Below are positions 36,767 to 44,856 of a DNA stretch of 64,000 nt, in pieces. The stretch is from positions 46,356 through 110,355 of the forward strand of contig NZ_PHSO01000009.1 in assembly GCF_002870965.1 (NCBI RefSeq), read 5' to 3'. The stretch is from Tsuneonella flava. Lineage in GTDB: Bacteria; Pseudomonadota; Alphaproteobacteria; Sphingomonadales; Sphingomonadaceae. The notes below the pieces were generated by a model. The model ran no database searches. It had not been told where the DNA came from and saw only the letters and a list, made by a program, of their open reading frames with translations. Each line of letters opens with the position of its first letter. Position 1 is the first letter of the stretch. The position numbers and the translations under genes are program-made.

Positions 36767-38839
36767 TTACTTCGCAGTTGCGCCGTCCAGCCCTTTCACG
36801 AACTGGCCGCCCTGGATGATTTCCGCAGTCGAATCCTTCACTGTCTCTCCGATCGGCTCCGACCGGCCTTTGAGGCAGGTGGCGAGGAAATTCTCGGTGA
36901 TCGCGTTGAAAGCGATGTTGTTGGTCGGCTTGGCAAAACCGTGCCCTTCGTCGGGGAACAGCACATACGTGACCGGGATGCCCTTGGCCTTCATCGCGTC
37001 AGCGATCTGGTCGCTTTCCGCTTTGTTGACGCGCGGATCGTTGGCACCCTGACCGATCAGTAGCGGGCGGACGATATCGCCGGCTTTGTACAACGGGCTG
37101 CGTTCCTTGAGCATTGCGAGCCCTTCGGGGGTTTCGGGGTTACCCATCCGCTGATGGAACTGTGCGATCACTGGCACCCAGTATGGCGGGATGGTTTTCA
37201 GCAGCGTTTCGAGGTTCGAAGGGCCGACGATATCGACACCGCAGGCATATTCGGTGGGGGTAAAGGCCATGCCCGCCAGCGTGGCATATCCGCCATAACT
37301 ACCGCCCATGATCGCCACTTTGTCCTTACTCGTGACGCCTTTGTCGACCGCCCATGCGACCGCATCGACCAGGTCGTCCTGCATCTTGCGGCCCCATTGC
37401 AGATTGCCCGCTTCGATGAACGATTTGCCGAACCCGGTCGAGCCGCGGAAATTGACGCTGAGCACCGCATAGCCGCGGTTGGCCAGCCACTGGTGGTAAC
37501 TGTTGTAGCCATATCCGTCGCGCGCCCACGGGCCGCCGTGAACCAGCAGCACCATCGGCACCGGCGCATCGGGCACGCCATCGGCGTTGCTGTCGCTGCC
37601 CGGCGGCAAGGTCAGGTAACTGACCAGCGTCAGCCCGTCGCGCGATGTGATTTCCAGCGGCTGCATCGGTTGCAGCGGTGCGCCAGCCAGTTCGGGCCGG
37701 GTGGTATAAAAATCGGTGAGCGTCTTCGCCTTGCGGTCGTAGATATAGGTTTTGCTGGGGGCAGAGACGGGATCGTTCCACACGATCCACTTGGTATCGT
37801 CATCCGTCCGGCTCGATACACCGAATTCGCCATCGAACTTGCTGTCGAGCCAGTCGAGCGAAGCCTTGATATCGGGGTCGAGCGCGGTCCATTCGGTTTT
37901 CAGGTAATCGACCGAATAGGCTTCGACTTCGCCGGTGATCGGGTCGGTCATGACCCCGCCGATATCGGCCTTGTCATTTTCCGCGATAACCTTGCGTTCG
38001 CCGGTTGCCACGTCCTGCGCGTAGAGCGCGGCGGTATCGCGGCCCCGGCTGTCGAGCCAGTACAGCGTTTTGCCGTCGGTGGTGTATCCGGCTGGCGATG
38101 TCGTCAGCGAATCTTCCAGCCCGGTGCTGGTGAACGGCTTTTCAGCGATTTTGCCATCGTCGATTGCGAAATAGTCCATCCCGCCTTCTGCATTGGGGCG
38201 CAGCGCCATCCGCAGGTGCAGGTTGTTGTCAGCGAGGAATCCGGCATAGCCATCGTTCTGCAGCACTTCGGTCAGCTTGCCGCTGCCGAGATCGAGCAGA
38301 TAGACATCGTGGAACCGCGCATCGCGATTGTTGAGGCCGACCAGCAGCTTATCCTTCTGAATGGTCGATGCGCCCACTAGCTGCACGCGCGTTTTCTCGA
38401 ACGGAGTGAGGGTGGTTTCCTTGCCGCTGGCGACATCCACGCCATAGAGCAGGAAATTCTCGTCTCCGCCCTTGTCCTGAATATACAGGATGCTCTTGCT
38501 GTCGGGCGCCCAGAAGTACTGCCGGATCGGGCGGTCGGTCGAAGCGGTCATCGCCTTGGCGGCAGAGGGATCGGCGGCGGGGGCCATGAATACGTTGAGC
38601 ACCCCGTCTTTCGGGGCCAGCCAGCTCAGCCACTTGCCATCGGGGCTTAGCTGGCCCCCGGCGCGGGTGGGGTTGCCGAACAGATCCTCGCGCGGGATCA
38701 GTTTGGCTTGATCGACCTTCGCTTCTACGGCGGCGGTCTTGCTGGCGGTCATCGATTTCTCCTGACTGGCATATGCGGCAGTGGCCGTGATGAGGCCTGC
38801 CGCTGTGGCGAGCAGAGCGGCTTTGCGAATAATGGACAT
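36767..38839 (-). CDS. exported S9 family prolyl oligopeptidase-like peptidase
   Basis: A 690-residue peptidase from MSIIRKAALLATAAGLITAT (signal peptide, cleavage near AYA). The N-terminal beta-propeller spans about 50-400 and the alpha/beta hydrolase domain about 410-690. The catalytic Ser is S514 in GGSYGGYATL, Asp in GANDPRVN and His in DEGHGF. GSDSNADGVPDAP in the loop before VLLVHGGPWARDGY is a calcium-like DxDxDG motif. It cleaves short peptides in the periplasm. The 21 codons upstream of this ATG are excluded because of the signal peptide. Followed by a hairpin terminator. Confidence 0.9.
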   Translation of the reverse strand: MSIIRKAALLATAAGLITATAAYASQEKSMTASKTAAVEAKVDQAKLIPREDLFGNPTRAGGQLSPDGKWLSWLAPKDGVLNVFMAPAADPSAAKAMTASTDRPIRQYFWAPDSKSILYIQDKGGDENFLLYGVDVASGKETTLTPFEKTRVQLVGASTIQKDKLLVGLNNRDARFHDVYLLDLGSGKLTEVLQNDGYAGFLADNNLHLRMALRPNAEGGMDYFAIDDGKIAEKPFTSTGLEDSLTTSPAGYTTDGKTLYWLDSRGRDTAALYAQDVATGERKVIAENDKADIGGVMTDPITGEVEAYSVDYLKTEWTALDPDIKASLDWLDSKFDGEFGVSSRTDDDTKWIVWNDPVSAPSKTYIYDRKAKTLTDFYTTRPELAGAPLQPMQPLEITSRDGLTLVSYLTLPPGSDSNADGVPDAPVPMVLLVHGGPWARDGYGYNSYHQWLANRGYAVLSVNFRGSTGFGKSFIEAGNLQWGRKMQDDLVDAVAWAVDKGVTSKDKVAIMGGSYGGYATLAGMAFTPTEYACGVDIVGPSNLETLLKTIPPYWVPVIAQFHQRMGNPETPEGLAMLKERSPLYKAGDIVRPLLIGQGANDPRVNKAESDQIADAMKAKGIPVTYVLFPDEGHGFAKPTNNIAFNAITENFLATCLKGRSEPIGETVKDSTAEIIQGGQFVKGLDGATAK

Positions 38840-38917
38840 GATGGAAATTCCTCCCCGGAAAATACTGTATTGTGGAAATAATACAGATCGGGGCGAGGTC
38901 AAGGGGAATGGAAGGCG

Positions 38918-39976
38918 CTATTTCCGCGCCTGATCCAGCTCGCTCCGCAGGGTTTGCACCAGTTGCGCGGCGGGCATGGCGCGGGCCAGCGGGGCACCTT
39001 GCCCCGCCCATTGCGCGCCGTAGCCGAACTCGCCCTGTGCCTTCGCGGCGGCGTGCAGCGCCTTCCCTGCGTCGTATGCTCTCGGATAATCGGGCGGAAG
39101 TCGATCACCCGCGCTGTCCGCCAGAGCAGTGAACCGATTGGCGAGGGCGCGCGCGGGCCTGCCGGAGATAAGCGAGGTGAGCGTGGTGTGATACGCGCCG
39201 GGGCCGCGGAGCGCCGCGCGATAGGCGTCGTCCGCTGCCGATTCCGGGCACGCGACGAATGCTGTGCCAAGCTGTGCCGCCACTGCACCGAGATCGAGCG
39301 CAGCCGCTATTCCCGCGCCATCCATAATCCCGCCCGCTGCGATCACCGGCAATCGCGCGTGCCGTACCAGCAGCCGGGTGAGCGCCATCGTACCCAGCGC
39401 ATCGTCGGTCGCGGCGGGATCGAATATGCCGCGATGGCCGCCTGCCTCGATCCCTTGCGCGACGATAGCATCGATACCGGCGGCTTCGATGGCCTTGGCT
39501 TCGGCAAGGCTGGTCGCGGTCGCCATCAGATAGATGCCGCGTTCGCGCATTGCCGACACCGCATCGGGGCCGGGCAGGCCGAAGTGGAAGCTGACCACTG
39601 GCGGCGCCATTTCCAGCAGCATCGCCAGCATAGCGGGATCGTCTCCAAAGCCGGTGTAGATGGTGTTCAGCGACGCGGGCGGCTGCGCTCCGTATTGCCG
39701 AAATACCGGCTCAAGCCATGCGAGCCACTCCGCCTCCCGCTCCGCATCGGGTGTCGGGCTGTCATGCACGAACAGGTTGACGTTGAACGCTCTTGCGGTG
39801 CGGCCGCGCAATTCCCCGATCATCGCCCGCGCGCCGTCTGCATCGGTGGCACCGATCCCGATGGAGCCCATCGCCCCGGCCTCCGAAACCTCCGCCGCCA
39901 TCAAGGGCGTCGAAACCCCCGCCATCGGTGCCTGTATCAATGGAGCGGTGAGCTGGAAGCGATCAATCAAAGACAT
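38918..39976 (-). CDS. NAD(P)H-dependent flavin oxidoreductase (nitronate monooxygenase family)
   Basis: A 352-residue TIM-barrel FMN enzyme. LIQAPMAGVSTPLMAAEVSE at the N-terminus, QGIEAGGHRGI with the catalytic-type His, and IAAGGIMDGAGIAAALDLGA with the FMN phosphate loop are characteristic. Class I members oxidise nitronates, toxic products of nitroalkanes; others act as enoyl reductases, so the exact reaction is open. It precedes the S9 peptidase by 78 bases on the same strand. No signal peptide. Confidence 0.88.
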   Translation of the reverse strand: MSLIDRFQLTAPLIQAPMAGVSTPLMAAEVSEAGAMGSIGIGATDADGARAMIGELRGRTARAFNVNLFVHDSPTPDAEREAEWLAWLEPVFRQYGAQPPASLNTIYTGFGDDPAMLAMLLEMAPPVVSFHFGLPGPDAVSAMRERGIYLMATATSLAEAKAIEAAGIDAIVAQGIEAGGHRGIFDPAATDDALGTMALTRLLVRHARLPVIAAGGIMDGAGIAAALDLGAVAAQLGTAFVACPESAADDAYRAALRGPGAYHTTLTSLISGRPARALANRFTALADSAGDRLPPDYPRAYDAGKALHAAAKAQGEFGYGAQWAGQGAPLARAMPAAQLVQTLRSELDQARK

Positions 39977-40037
39977 AGCTCTCCCCTAACGCGCGGTTTG
40001 GGGAGAGCCAAATTTGGGGGGGGATGTCTGTTAATGG

Positions 40038-40054
40038 GGTGGTTAGGCTCAGGA
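40038..40054 (+). repeat. 17-base match to the left end of the terminal MITE
   Basis: GGTGGTTAGGCTCAGGA is identical to 63727-63743, which spans the flank and first nine bases of the element at the right end of the window. It may be a leftover end of the same element family or chance. Confidence 0.3.
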
Positions 40055-40098
40055 GAGGGACCGACACTGGTCAGCACATATAGAGATGTGAAGCTCGC

Positions 40099-40554
40099 TT
40101 AATCATCGGCTTTGCGCGGCGCGGAGCGTTTACGGGTGAGTTTCAATCCGTCGCGCATGTTGAGGACGAGTAAGGTGATGTTCACCGCACCAGCAATCAA
40201 TTCAATGGCCTGCACCATGTAAAACCCGGCATCGAAAGACCCTGCCTGAGCCTTGGAAGACAGATAGAGGGCTGATGGCATGAGGATCGCAATGCCATTG
40301 CCCGCGATGATCGGCATACGCTTGCGTTTCACAGTGACCACTGGATTGCGCCATGCCTTACCCAGTTGAAAACCAGAACCGCCTGCCGCCATCAGCGCAG
40401 GGATCAGAATCAGGAAGCCCCACGGGATCATTGTTTTAACGGTGACGACCAGCGCTTCACTGCCAAACAGTTCTGACATCGCAGTGGATAGCCAGAAGGA
40501 AATAATCGTCAGCAGGGCAAGCGCGCCTGCAATGGGGTGGATCACTTTGGTCAT
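40099..40554 (-). CDS. four-helix membrane protein of unknown function
   Basis: A 151-residue inner-membrane protein with four hydrophobic stretches: IAGALALLTIISFWLSTAM, TMIPWGFLILIPALMAAGG, PIIAGNGIAILMPSALYLSS and AIELIAGAVNITLLVLNM. The C-terminus is basic (RKRSAPRKADD), placing it in the cytoplasm. I do not recognise a named family. It is divergent from a marR gene with a perfect palindrome between, so its expression is likely controlled by that repressor. A role in drug or stress response is inferred from this only. Confidence 0.75.
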   Translation of the reverse strand: MTKVIHPIAGALALLTIISFWLSTAMSELFGSEALVVTVKTMIPWGFLILIPALMAAGGSGFQLGKAWRNPVVTVKRKRMPIIAGNGIAILMPSALYLSSKAQAGSFDAGFYMVQAIELIAGAVNITLLVLNMRDGLKLTRKRSAPRKADD

Positions 40555-40580
40555 AGGAACCTTCTGCGCCAGTCAATTAA

Positions 40581-40616
40581 CATAGCAGGCTATATATAGT
40601 TGTATAGCCTGCTATG
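40581..40616. promoter_or_regulatory. perfect 14-base inverted repeat, probable MarR operator
   Basis: CATAGCAGGCTATA (40581-40594) and TATAGCCTGCTATG (40603-40616) are exact complements spaced by eight bases, ending 19 bases before the marR start and 26 before the divergent membrane gene. TATATATAG within it resembles a -10 element, so binding would block the promoter. Confidence 0.8.
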
Positions 40617-40635
40617 CAAGTGCTAGCGGCGAGGT

Positions 40636-41079
40636 ATGGAATTCTCCAAAGACCTGTCAGCCGGATACCTCGTCAATCATATGGCGCGGCTGTTCGAAAA
40701 AGGGCTGGCCGCACGTATCCGTCCGCTTGGCCTTACCCCCGGCACCTTTCCGGCGCTGCTGGAACTGTGGGAAGGTGACGGACTGACGCAGAAGGATCTG
40801 GTCGAGCGTCTGGATATTGAACAGGCCACCATGGCCAATACGCTGGCGCGGATGGAACGCGACGGGCTTGTCCGGCGTGAAAGGGACAATAACGATGGCC
40901 GGGTACAGCGGATTCGGCTGACCGATCGTGCAAAGGGGCTGCGCGATGCAGCGATTGAGGCAGCCATGTCCGTCAATAATGAAACAATGGCGGGCCTATC
41001 AATGGAGGAGCAGCATCAGCTTGTCGAACTGATGCAAAAGGTCATCTACCGGGATCAAACGTCTGCTACGCTAGCCTGA
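40636..41079 (+). CDS. MarR family transcriptional regulator
   Basis: A 147-residue winged-helix repressor. LWEGDGLTQKDLVERLDIEQATMANTLARMERDGLVRRERDNNDGR is the classic MarR helix-turn-helix and wing with the D-x-R motif, and the C-terminal helix DAAIEAAMSVNNETMAGL forms the dimer interface. No ligand-binding Cys is obvious. It is divergent from the four-helix membrane protein and has the palindrome in between; autoregulation plus control of that gene is the simplest reading. Confidence 0.9.
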   Translation: MEFSKDLSAGYLVNHMARLFEKGLAARIRPLGLTPGTFPALLELWEGDGLTQKDLVERLDIEQATMANTLARMERDGLVRRERDNNDGRVQRIRLTDRAKGLRDAAIEAAMSVNNETMAGLSMEEQHQLVELMQKVIYRDQTSATLA

Positions 41080-41182
41080 TCTGAACGAACGACAGCTTCG
41101 TTGTCGATTTCCGACACTTCACGCTCCCTCCAAACCCGACCGCAGCCCTTTACACCGGATCGCTGCCCACTGCGTAGTAGTG

Positions 41183-41773
41183 TTAGGTAAAGATCGCCGT
41201 GGCGCCGCGGTGGGGGCGCCAGTTTTCGGCCAGTGTTCGGGTCAGCTTTTCGCCGGGGCGTTCGTCCAGTTCCATGATGCGGCCGACAGCGACCTGCACC
41301 GCCAGATCGCCGGCGGGCCAGATGTCGGCGCGCCCTTCTGCGAACAGCAGGTATATCTCGGCAGTCCAGCGCCCGATTCCCTTGACCCGGGTGAGTTCGG
41401 CAATCGCTTCCTCGTCATCGGCAGGCAGATTGTCGAAATCGATGGCCCCCGCGCTGACCAGTTCGCACAGCGAGCGGGCATAGCCCTGTTTCTGCCGCGA
41501 CAGGCCGCAGGCGCGCAGAGTATCGAAATCGCGGGCCAGCAGTTCATCCGGCGCGATATCTTCGCCCAGTTCCGCCTCCAGCTTGCGCCACATGCTCGCC
41601 GCCGCCGCTACGGAAACCTGCTGCCCCACGATTGCGCGGAGCAATGTGCGGTGGCCGCGCTCGCGGATGCGCGGTTCGGGATAGCCTGCCAGTTCGAGCG
41701 CCTGCGCCATTGCCGGTTCGCGGTCTGCGACATGGTCCAGCCCGGCACGGATCGCCTCTGCACTCAAACCCAT
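41183..41773 (-). CDS. DNA-3-methyladenine glycosylase family protein, possibly C-terminally truncated
   Basis: A 196-residue base-excision repair glycosylase of the AlkA/HhH-GPD type. LRAIVGQQVSVAAAASMW is the family opening helix, LTRVKGIGRWTAEI at 128-140 the helix-hairpin-helix, and the catalytic Asp is D156 in PAGDLAVQ. It removes alkylated bases. The protein ends WRPHRGATAIFT at a TAA; beyond it the frame continues HYYAVGSDPV then TAA. Homologues often continue W-x-Y-Y there, so the stop may have replaced a Trp codon. The core is complete, so activity may be kept. Confidence 0.87.
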   Translation of the reverse strand: MGLSAEAIRAGLDHVADREPAMAQALELAGYPEPRIRERGHRTLLRAIVGQQVSVAAAASMWRKLEAELGEDIAPDELLARDFDTLRACGLSRQKQGYARSLCELVSAGAIDFDNLPADDEEAIAELTRVKGIGRWTAEIYLLFAEGRADIWPAGDLAVQVAVGRIMELDERPGEKLTRTLAENWRPHRGATAIFT

Positions 41774-41890
41774 TGTCGCTCTCCTGAAATACTAACGCGA
41801 TTAGGGCTGCTTGCCAAATCGCCGCACAGCCCTTAGCAGCCCCGCCAAAGGCCCGACAGGGGGCTCCTTGTAACGACGGGAAGGAAATCG

Positions 41891-42208
41891 ATGCCGAAGC
41901 TGACAGTGGTCAACCGCGCGGGCGAAGAATCCACGATCGAGGTGGACGATGGCCTCACGGTGATGGAAGCGATCCGCGACAACGGGTTCGACGAGCTGCT
42001 GGCCCTTTGCGGCGGTTGCTGTTCATGCGCCACTTGCCATGTCCATGTCGATCCCGCGTTCAAGGACAAGCTGCCTGAAATGAGCGAAGACGAGGACGAT
42101 CTGCTGGAAAGCAGCGATTACCGCGACGAAAATTCGCGTCTGAGCTGCCAGATCCCGTTCAACCCCGAGCTCGACGGGCTGAAGGTCACGATCGCTCAGG
42201 AAGACTGA
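41891..42208 (+). CDS. 2Fe-2S ferredoxin, adrenodoxin type
   Basis: A 105-residue ferredoxin. Cluster ligands are C40-x5-C46-x2-C49 and C86, the standard vertebrate/bacterial adrenodoxin spacing; two extra cysteines (C43, C44) lie inside the loop. Acidic surface [18 protein letters not shown] is the partner-docking helix. It passes electrons to cytochrome P450 or Fe-S assembly enzymes. Isolated from isc/suf genes, so its partner is not evident. RBS GGAAGGAAATCG precedes the ATG. Confidence 0.95.
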   Translation: MPKLTVVNRAGEESTIEVDDGLTVMEAIRDNGFDELLALCGGCCSCATCHVHVDPAFKDKLPEMSEDEDDLLESSDYRDENSRLSCQIPFNPELDGLKVTIAQED

Positions 42209-42310
42209 CCGCATTACCTTTTCCCGCTCCGCCCTCTGCCAAGTCACTGTGTCAGGGGGCGTAGTGGAACTGCGTTGCGCCGTGCGGGGTGGGGGCTTAA
42301 CTCGCGCTGC

Positions 42311-43312
42311 ATGATGACTTTGCCTGTGCGCGACAATACTCTCGATCTGATTGGTAACACCCCGCTGGTGCTCCTGAAGGGGCCAAGCGAAGCGGCCGGA
42401 TGCGAAATCTGGGGCAAGTGCGAATTCGCCAACCCCGGCGGCAGCGTGAAGGATCGCGCCGCCCTGTGGATCGTGCGCGATGCGGAAGCGCGCGGCGAAT
42501 TACAGCCCGGCGGCACCGTAGTGGAAGGCACTGCGGGCAACACCGGCATCGGGCTGGCGCTGGTCTGCAATGCACTGGGCTATCGCACGATCATCGTGAT
42601 GCCCGACAATCAGTCGAAGGAAAAGATGGACACCCTGCGCGCGCTGGGCGCGGAGCTGGTGCTGGTTCCGCCAACCAAGTTCGCGGATTGCAACCATTTC
42701 GTCCACACCAGCCGCCGTCTTGCCGAAGAAACCGAAGGCGCAATCTGGGCCAACCAGTTCGACAATACCGCCAACCGCAAGGCCCATATCGAAGGGACGG
42801 CGGAAGAAATCTGGCAACAGATGGAAGGTCGGATCGACGGCTTCACCTGTGCCGTTGGCACTGGCGGAACCTTTGCCGGGATCGGGCTGGGCTTGAAAAG
42901 TCATAGCGAAGACACAACCATCGCGTTGACCGATCCGTTCGGTGCGGCGCTCTATAGCTACTATGCCGAAGGCGAATTGAAATCCGAAGGCAGTTCCGTC
43001 GCGGAAGGGATCGGGCAGGGGCGCATCACCGGCAATCTCGAAGGTGCGCCGGTCGATACCCAGTTCCGCGTTTCGGACAGCGAAGGGTTGGAATGGGTCG
43101 CCCGTCTGCTGCGCGAAGAGGGGCTGTGCCTTGGCCTGTCGTCTGGCATCAACGTTGCCGGGGCCGTGAAGCTGGGCAAGCAGCTTGGGCCGGATGCGCG
43201 GGTGGCGACGATCCTGTGCGACACGGGCTTCCGCTATCTCTCCACGCTTTATAATGCAGACTGGTTGCGGTCGAAAGATCTGCCGGTGTTCGACTGGCTG
43301 GATCGCGCCTGA
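42311..43312 (+). CDS. cysK: cysteine synthase A-like PLP enzyme
   Basis: A 333-residue fold-type II PLP enzyme. IGNTPLVLLKGPSEAAGCEI at the N-terminus, the Schiff-base lysine K47 in GGSVKDRAAL, TAGNTGIGLALVC for substrate, and VGTGGTFAGIGLGL for the PLP phosphate. It makes cysteine from O-acetylserine and sulfide. The start MMTLPVRDN is one of two adjacent ATGs. The large-insertion form (NQFDNTANRKAHIEGTAEEIWQQ) and C-terminal FDWLDRA match a sphingomonad cysteine synthase; cystathionine beta-synthase is less likely as it lacks CBS domains. Confidence 0.88.
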   Translation: MMTLPVRDNTLDLIGNTPLVLLKGPSEAAGCEIWGKCEFANPGGSVKDRAALWIVRDAEARGELQPGGTVVEGTAGNTGIGLALVCNALGYRTIIVMPDNQSKEKMDTLRALGAELVLVPPTKFADCNHFVHTSRRLAEETEGAIWANQFDNTANRKAHIEGTAEEIWQQMEGRIDGFTCAVGTGGTFAGIGLGLKSHSEDTTIALTDPFGAALYSYYAEGELKSEGSSVAEGIGQGRITGNLEGAPVDTQFRVSDSEGLEWVARLLREEGLCLGLSSGINVAGAVKLGKQLGPDARVATILCDTGFRYLSTLYNADWLRSKDLPVFDWLDRA

Positions 43313-43381
43313 TCGCATCTGATCGCGCGTGTATGTGCGGCAGCGATTGACTGGCGCACAGCATAGACTACTTTCCCGGCT

Positions 43382-43738
43382 ATGCCCGATAGCAAGACCG
43401 GACAACCCGAAACGGAAGAGGCTGAGGAAGCGGTGCCGCTGGGCGGCACGCGGGCCGAAGCGGTTCAGCGGTTGCAGGTCGGCGTGTCGCTGCTGGTCGG
43501 TGTGCTCCTGCTGGTCGGGATCGCCAACGTTATCGAAAATCGCGCGCAGGAAGTCGAAGCGACCACTGTGCCAGAGGCGGCGGCCACTGTGCCCGCTACC
43601 CCTTCGACCCCGCAAAACGATCCGCTGGCCGATGCGGGTGTCGTGCCCGATATTCCGGCCGATGATGGCACGACCGCCACACCTGCGCCTACTGCATCCC
43701 CCGCGATGGATGCGCCGGTTCCCGGCACCGGCAATTGA
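43382..43738 (+). CDS. small single-pass membrane protein
   Basis: A 118-residue protein with an acidic N-terminus, one hydrophobic segment at about 33-48 (VGVSLLVGVLLLVGIANVI) and a Pro/Ala/Thr-rich tail of 60 residues that probably lies in the periplasm. No family recognised. Its TGA overlaps the TTG start of the next gene, so the two are translated together. Position just upstream of the dcw cluster on the same strand suggests a possible envelope role, inferred from location only. Confidence 0.65.
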   Translation: MPDSKTGQPETEEAEEAVPLGGTRAEAVQRLQVGVSLLVGVLLLVGIANVIENRAQEVEATTVPEAAATVPATPSTPQNDPLADAGVVPDIPADDGTTATPAPTASPAMDAPVPGTGN

Positions 43739-44514
43739 ACCTCTTCGTTATCCGTAATCGGCGGCGGTTCTATATCGGGCTGGCTTTGCTTATCGCCGCG
43801 CTGGCCGGTTTTGCTGTCTTGGCATGGCCTGCGCGTGATCGACCGCCGGTCGCGCTCTATTCCTCGTTGCCTATCTATTGGAACGAAAGCGCGAGCGTAA
43901 CGGACCTGCTGGATAGCAAGCAGCCACCACCCTGGCCACGCACCGCGCTGGAGAGGGACTGGAGGCTTGCCCCGCTCGATACACTCGCCGGGGCCGATAG
44001 CGGGGCTGCGGGAGAGAATGGCTCTCTGACGAGTTACAAGCGCCTGTTGCTGGCGCAGCCGCGTGCATTGGCACCGGCTGAGAATGTCGCGCTGGACGAT
44101 TGGGTGCGACGCGGTGGGCACCTGTTGCTGTTCGCCGATCCATTTCTGACCGGCGACACGCACTTTGCCATCGGCGACAAGCGTCGCCCCCAGGATGTCG
44201 CCCTGCTGTCGCCAATTCTGTCGCGGTGGGGTCTGGAACTGCGCTACGACATGGATCAGCCGCAGGGCGAACGAAGGGTGGCAGTCGCAGGCAGTGAATT
44301 GCCGATCAATCAGGCAGGGCAATTCGTGCTTGCCCCGACCGATCGGAAAGCTCCGGCAACGTGCACTTTGTCTGCTCAGGGGATCGTGGCCGATTGTGCT
44401 ATTGGGGAAGGGCGCGCGCTGATTGTGGCCGATGCGGCCCTGTTCGAACCGCAGCACGTGACCGACGGGGCGGAGCTACTGCGCGATCTGGCCAGGCGCG
44501 CATTCAACGACTGA
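43735..44514 (+). CDS. membrane-anchored GldG/DUF4350-like protein
   Basis: A 259-residue protein starting with TTG (MNLFVIRNRRRFYIG). One membrane helix at about 13-31, then a periplasmic domain with YKRLLLAQPRALAPAENVALDDWVRRGGHLLLFADP, similar to the glutamine-amidotransferase-like GldG/DUF4350 domain of ABC-type transport accessory proteins. TCTLSAQGIVADCAIGEG may carry a disulfide. Overlaps the preceding small membrane gene by four bases. A role with an ABC transporter is inferred, but none is adjacent. Confidence 0.65.
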   Translation: MNLFVIRNRRRFYIGLALLIAALAGFAVLAWPARDRPPVALYSSLPIYWNESASVTDLLDSKQPPPWPRTALERDWRLAPLDTLAGADSGAAGENGSLTSYKRLLLAQPRALAPAENVALDDWVRRGGHLLLFADPFLTGDTHFAIGDKRRPQDVALLSPILSRWGLELRYDMDQPQGERRVAVAGSELPINQAGQFVLAPTDRKAPATCTLSAQGIVADCAIGEGRALIVADAALFEPQHVTDGAELLRDLARRAFND

Positions 44515-44577
44515 GCGCACTGTATTTGCCGAACTCCTTGCTGCGACCGGGGAGAATCGGAGTCGCTTTTCAAATTA

Positions 44578-44614
44578 GGGAAATTACGGGAAATGGGCCG
44601 GGGATAGCGCGGGA
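44578..44614 (+). promoter_or_regulatory. GGGA boxes, probable MraZ operator, cluster 1
   Basis: GGGA begins at 44578, 44588, 44601 and 44611, spacings 10, 13 and 10, so all are roughly on one face of the helix. E. coli MraZ binds three TGGGN repeats five bases apart (10-base period), so similar autorepression is probable. GGGA also occurs at 44677. Confidence 0.6.
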
Positions 44615-44712
44615 CATCGTGGATTCGCGTAGCTATCGCTTGTGGTGTTCGGCAATTTGTGCATGAGGCGCTGAGAGGGAAAGTGACATAAAATCAACAT
44701 AATACCGTAATT

Positions 44713-44746
44713 TCCCCATTAATCCCCTAATTTTCCCTTCCATCCC
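44713..44746 (-). promoter_or_regulatory. GGGA boxes, probable MraZ operator, cluster 2 (inverted)
   Basis: TCCC (GGGA on the minus strand) begins at 44713, 44723, 44734 and 44743, spacings 10, 11 and 9. Opposite orientation to cluster 1, about 100 bases away, so the clusters could be bridged by an oligomeric ring. Confidence 0.55.
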
Positions 44747-44856
44747 TCAAGCAGGTTGGTTAAGACCATCTTCCATCGAAGATGCTGTTTCGTGTTGCGT
44801 GCTGCCGATGGGCGGCGCGACCCGGCCTCGCATGCGCGGCCGGTCACGGGGGAGGC

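Larger units (their letters stand above)
44515..44856. other. control region upstream of mraZ
   Basis: 342 bases without coding sequence I can support, rich in G-runs and C-runs. It contains the two GGGA box clusters (listed separately) and is the likely promoter region of the dcw cluster. No sigma-70 promoter can be named with confidence. Confidence 0.7.
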
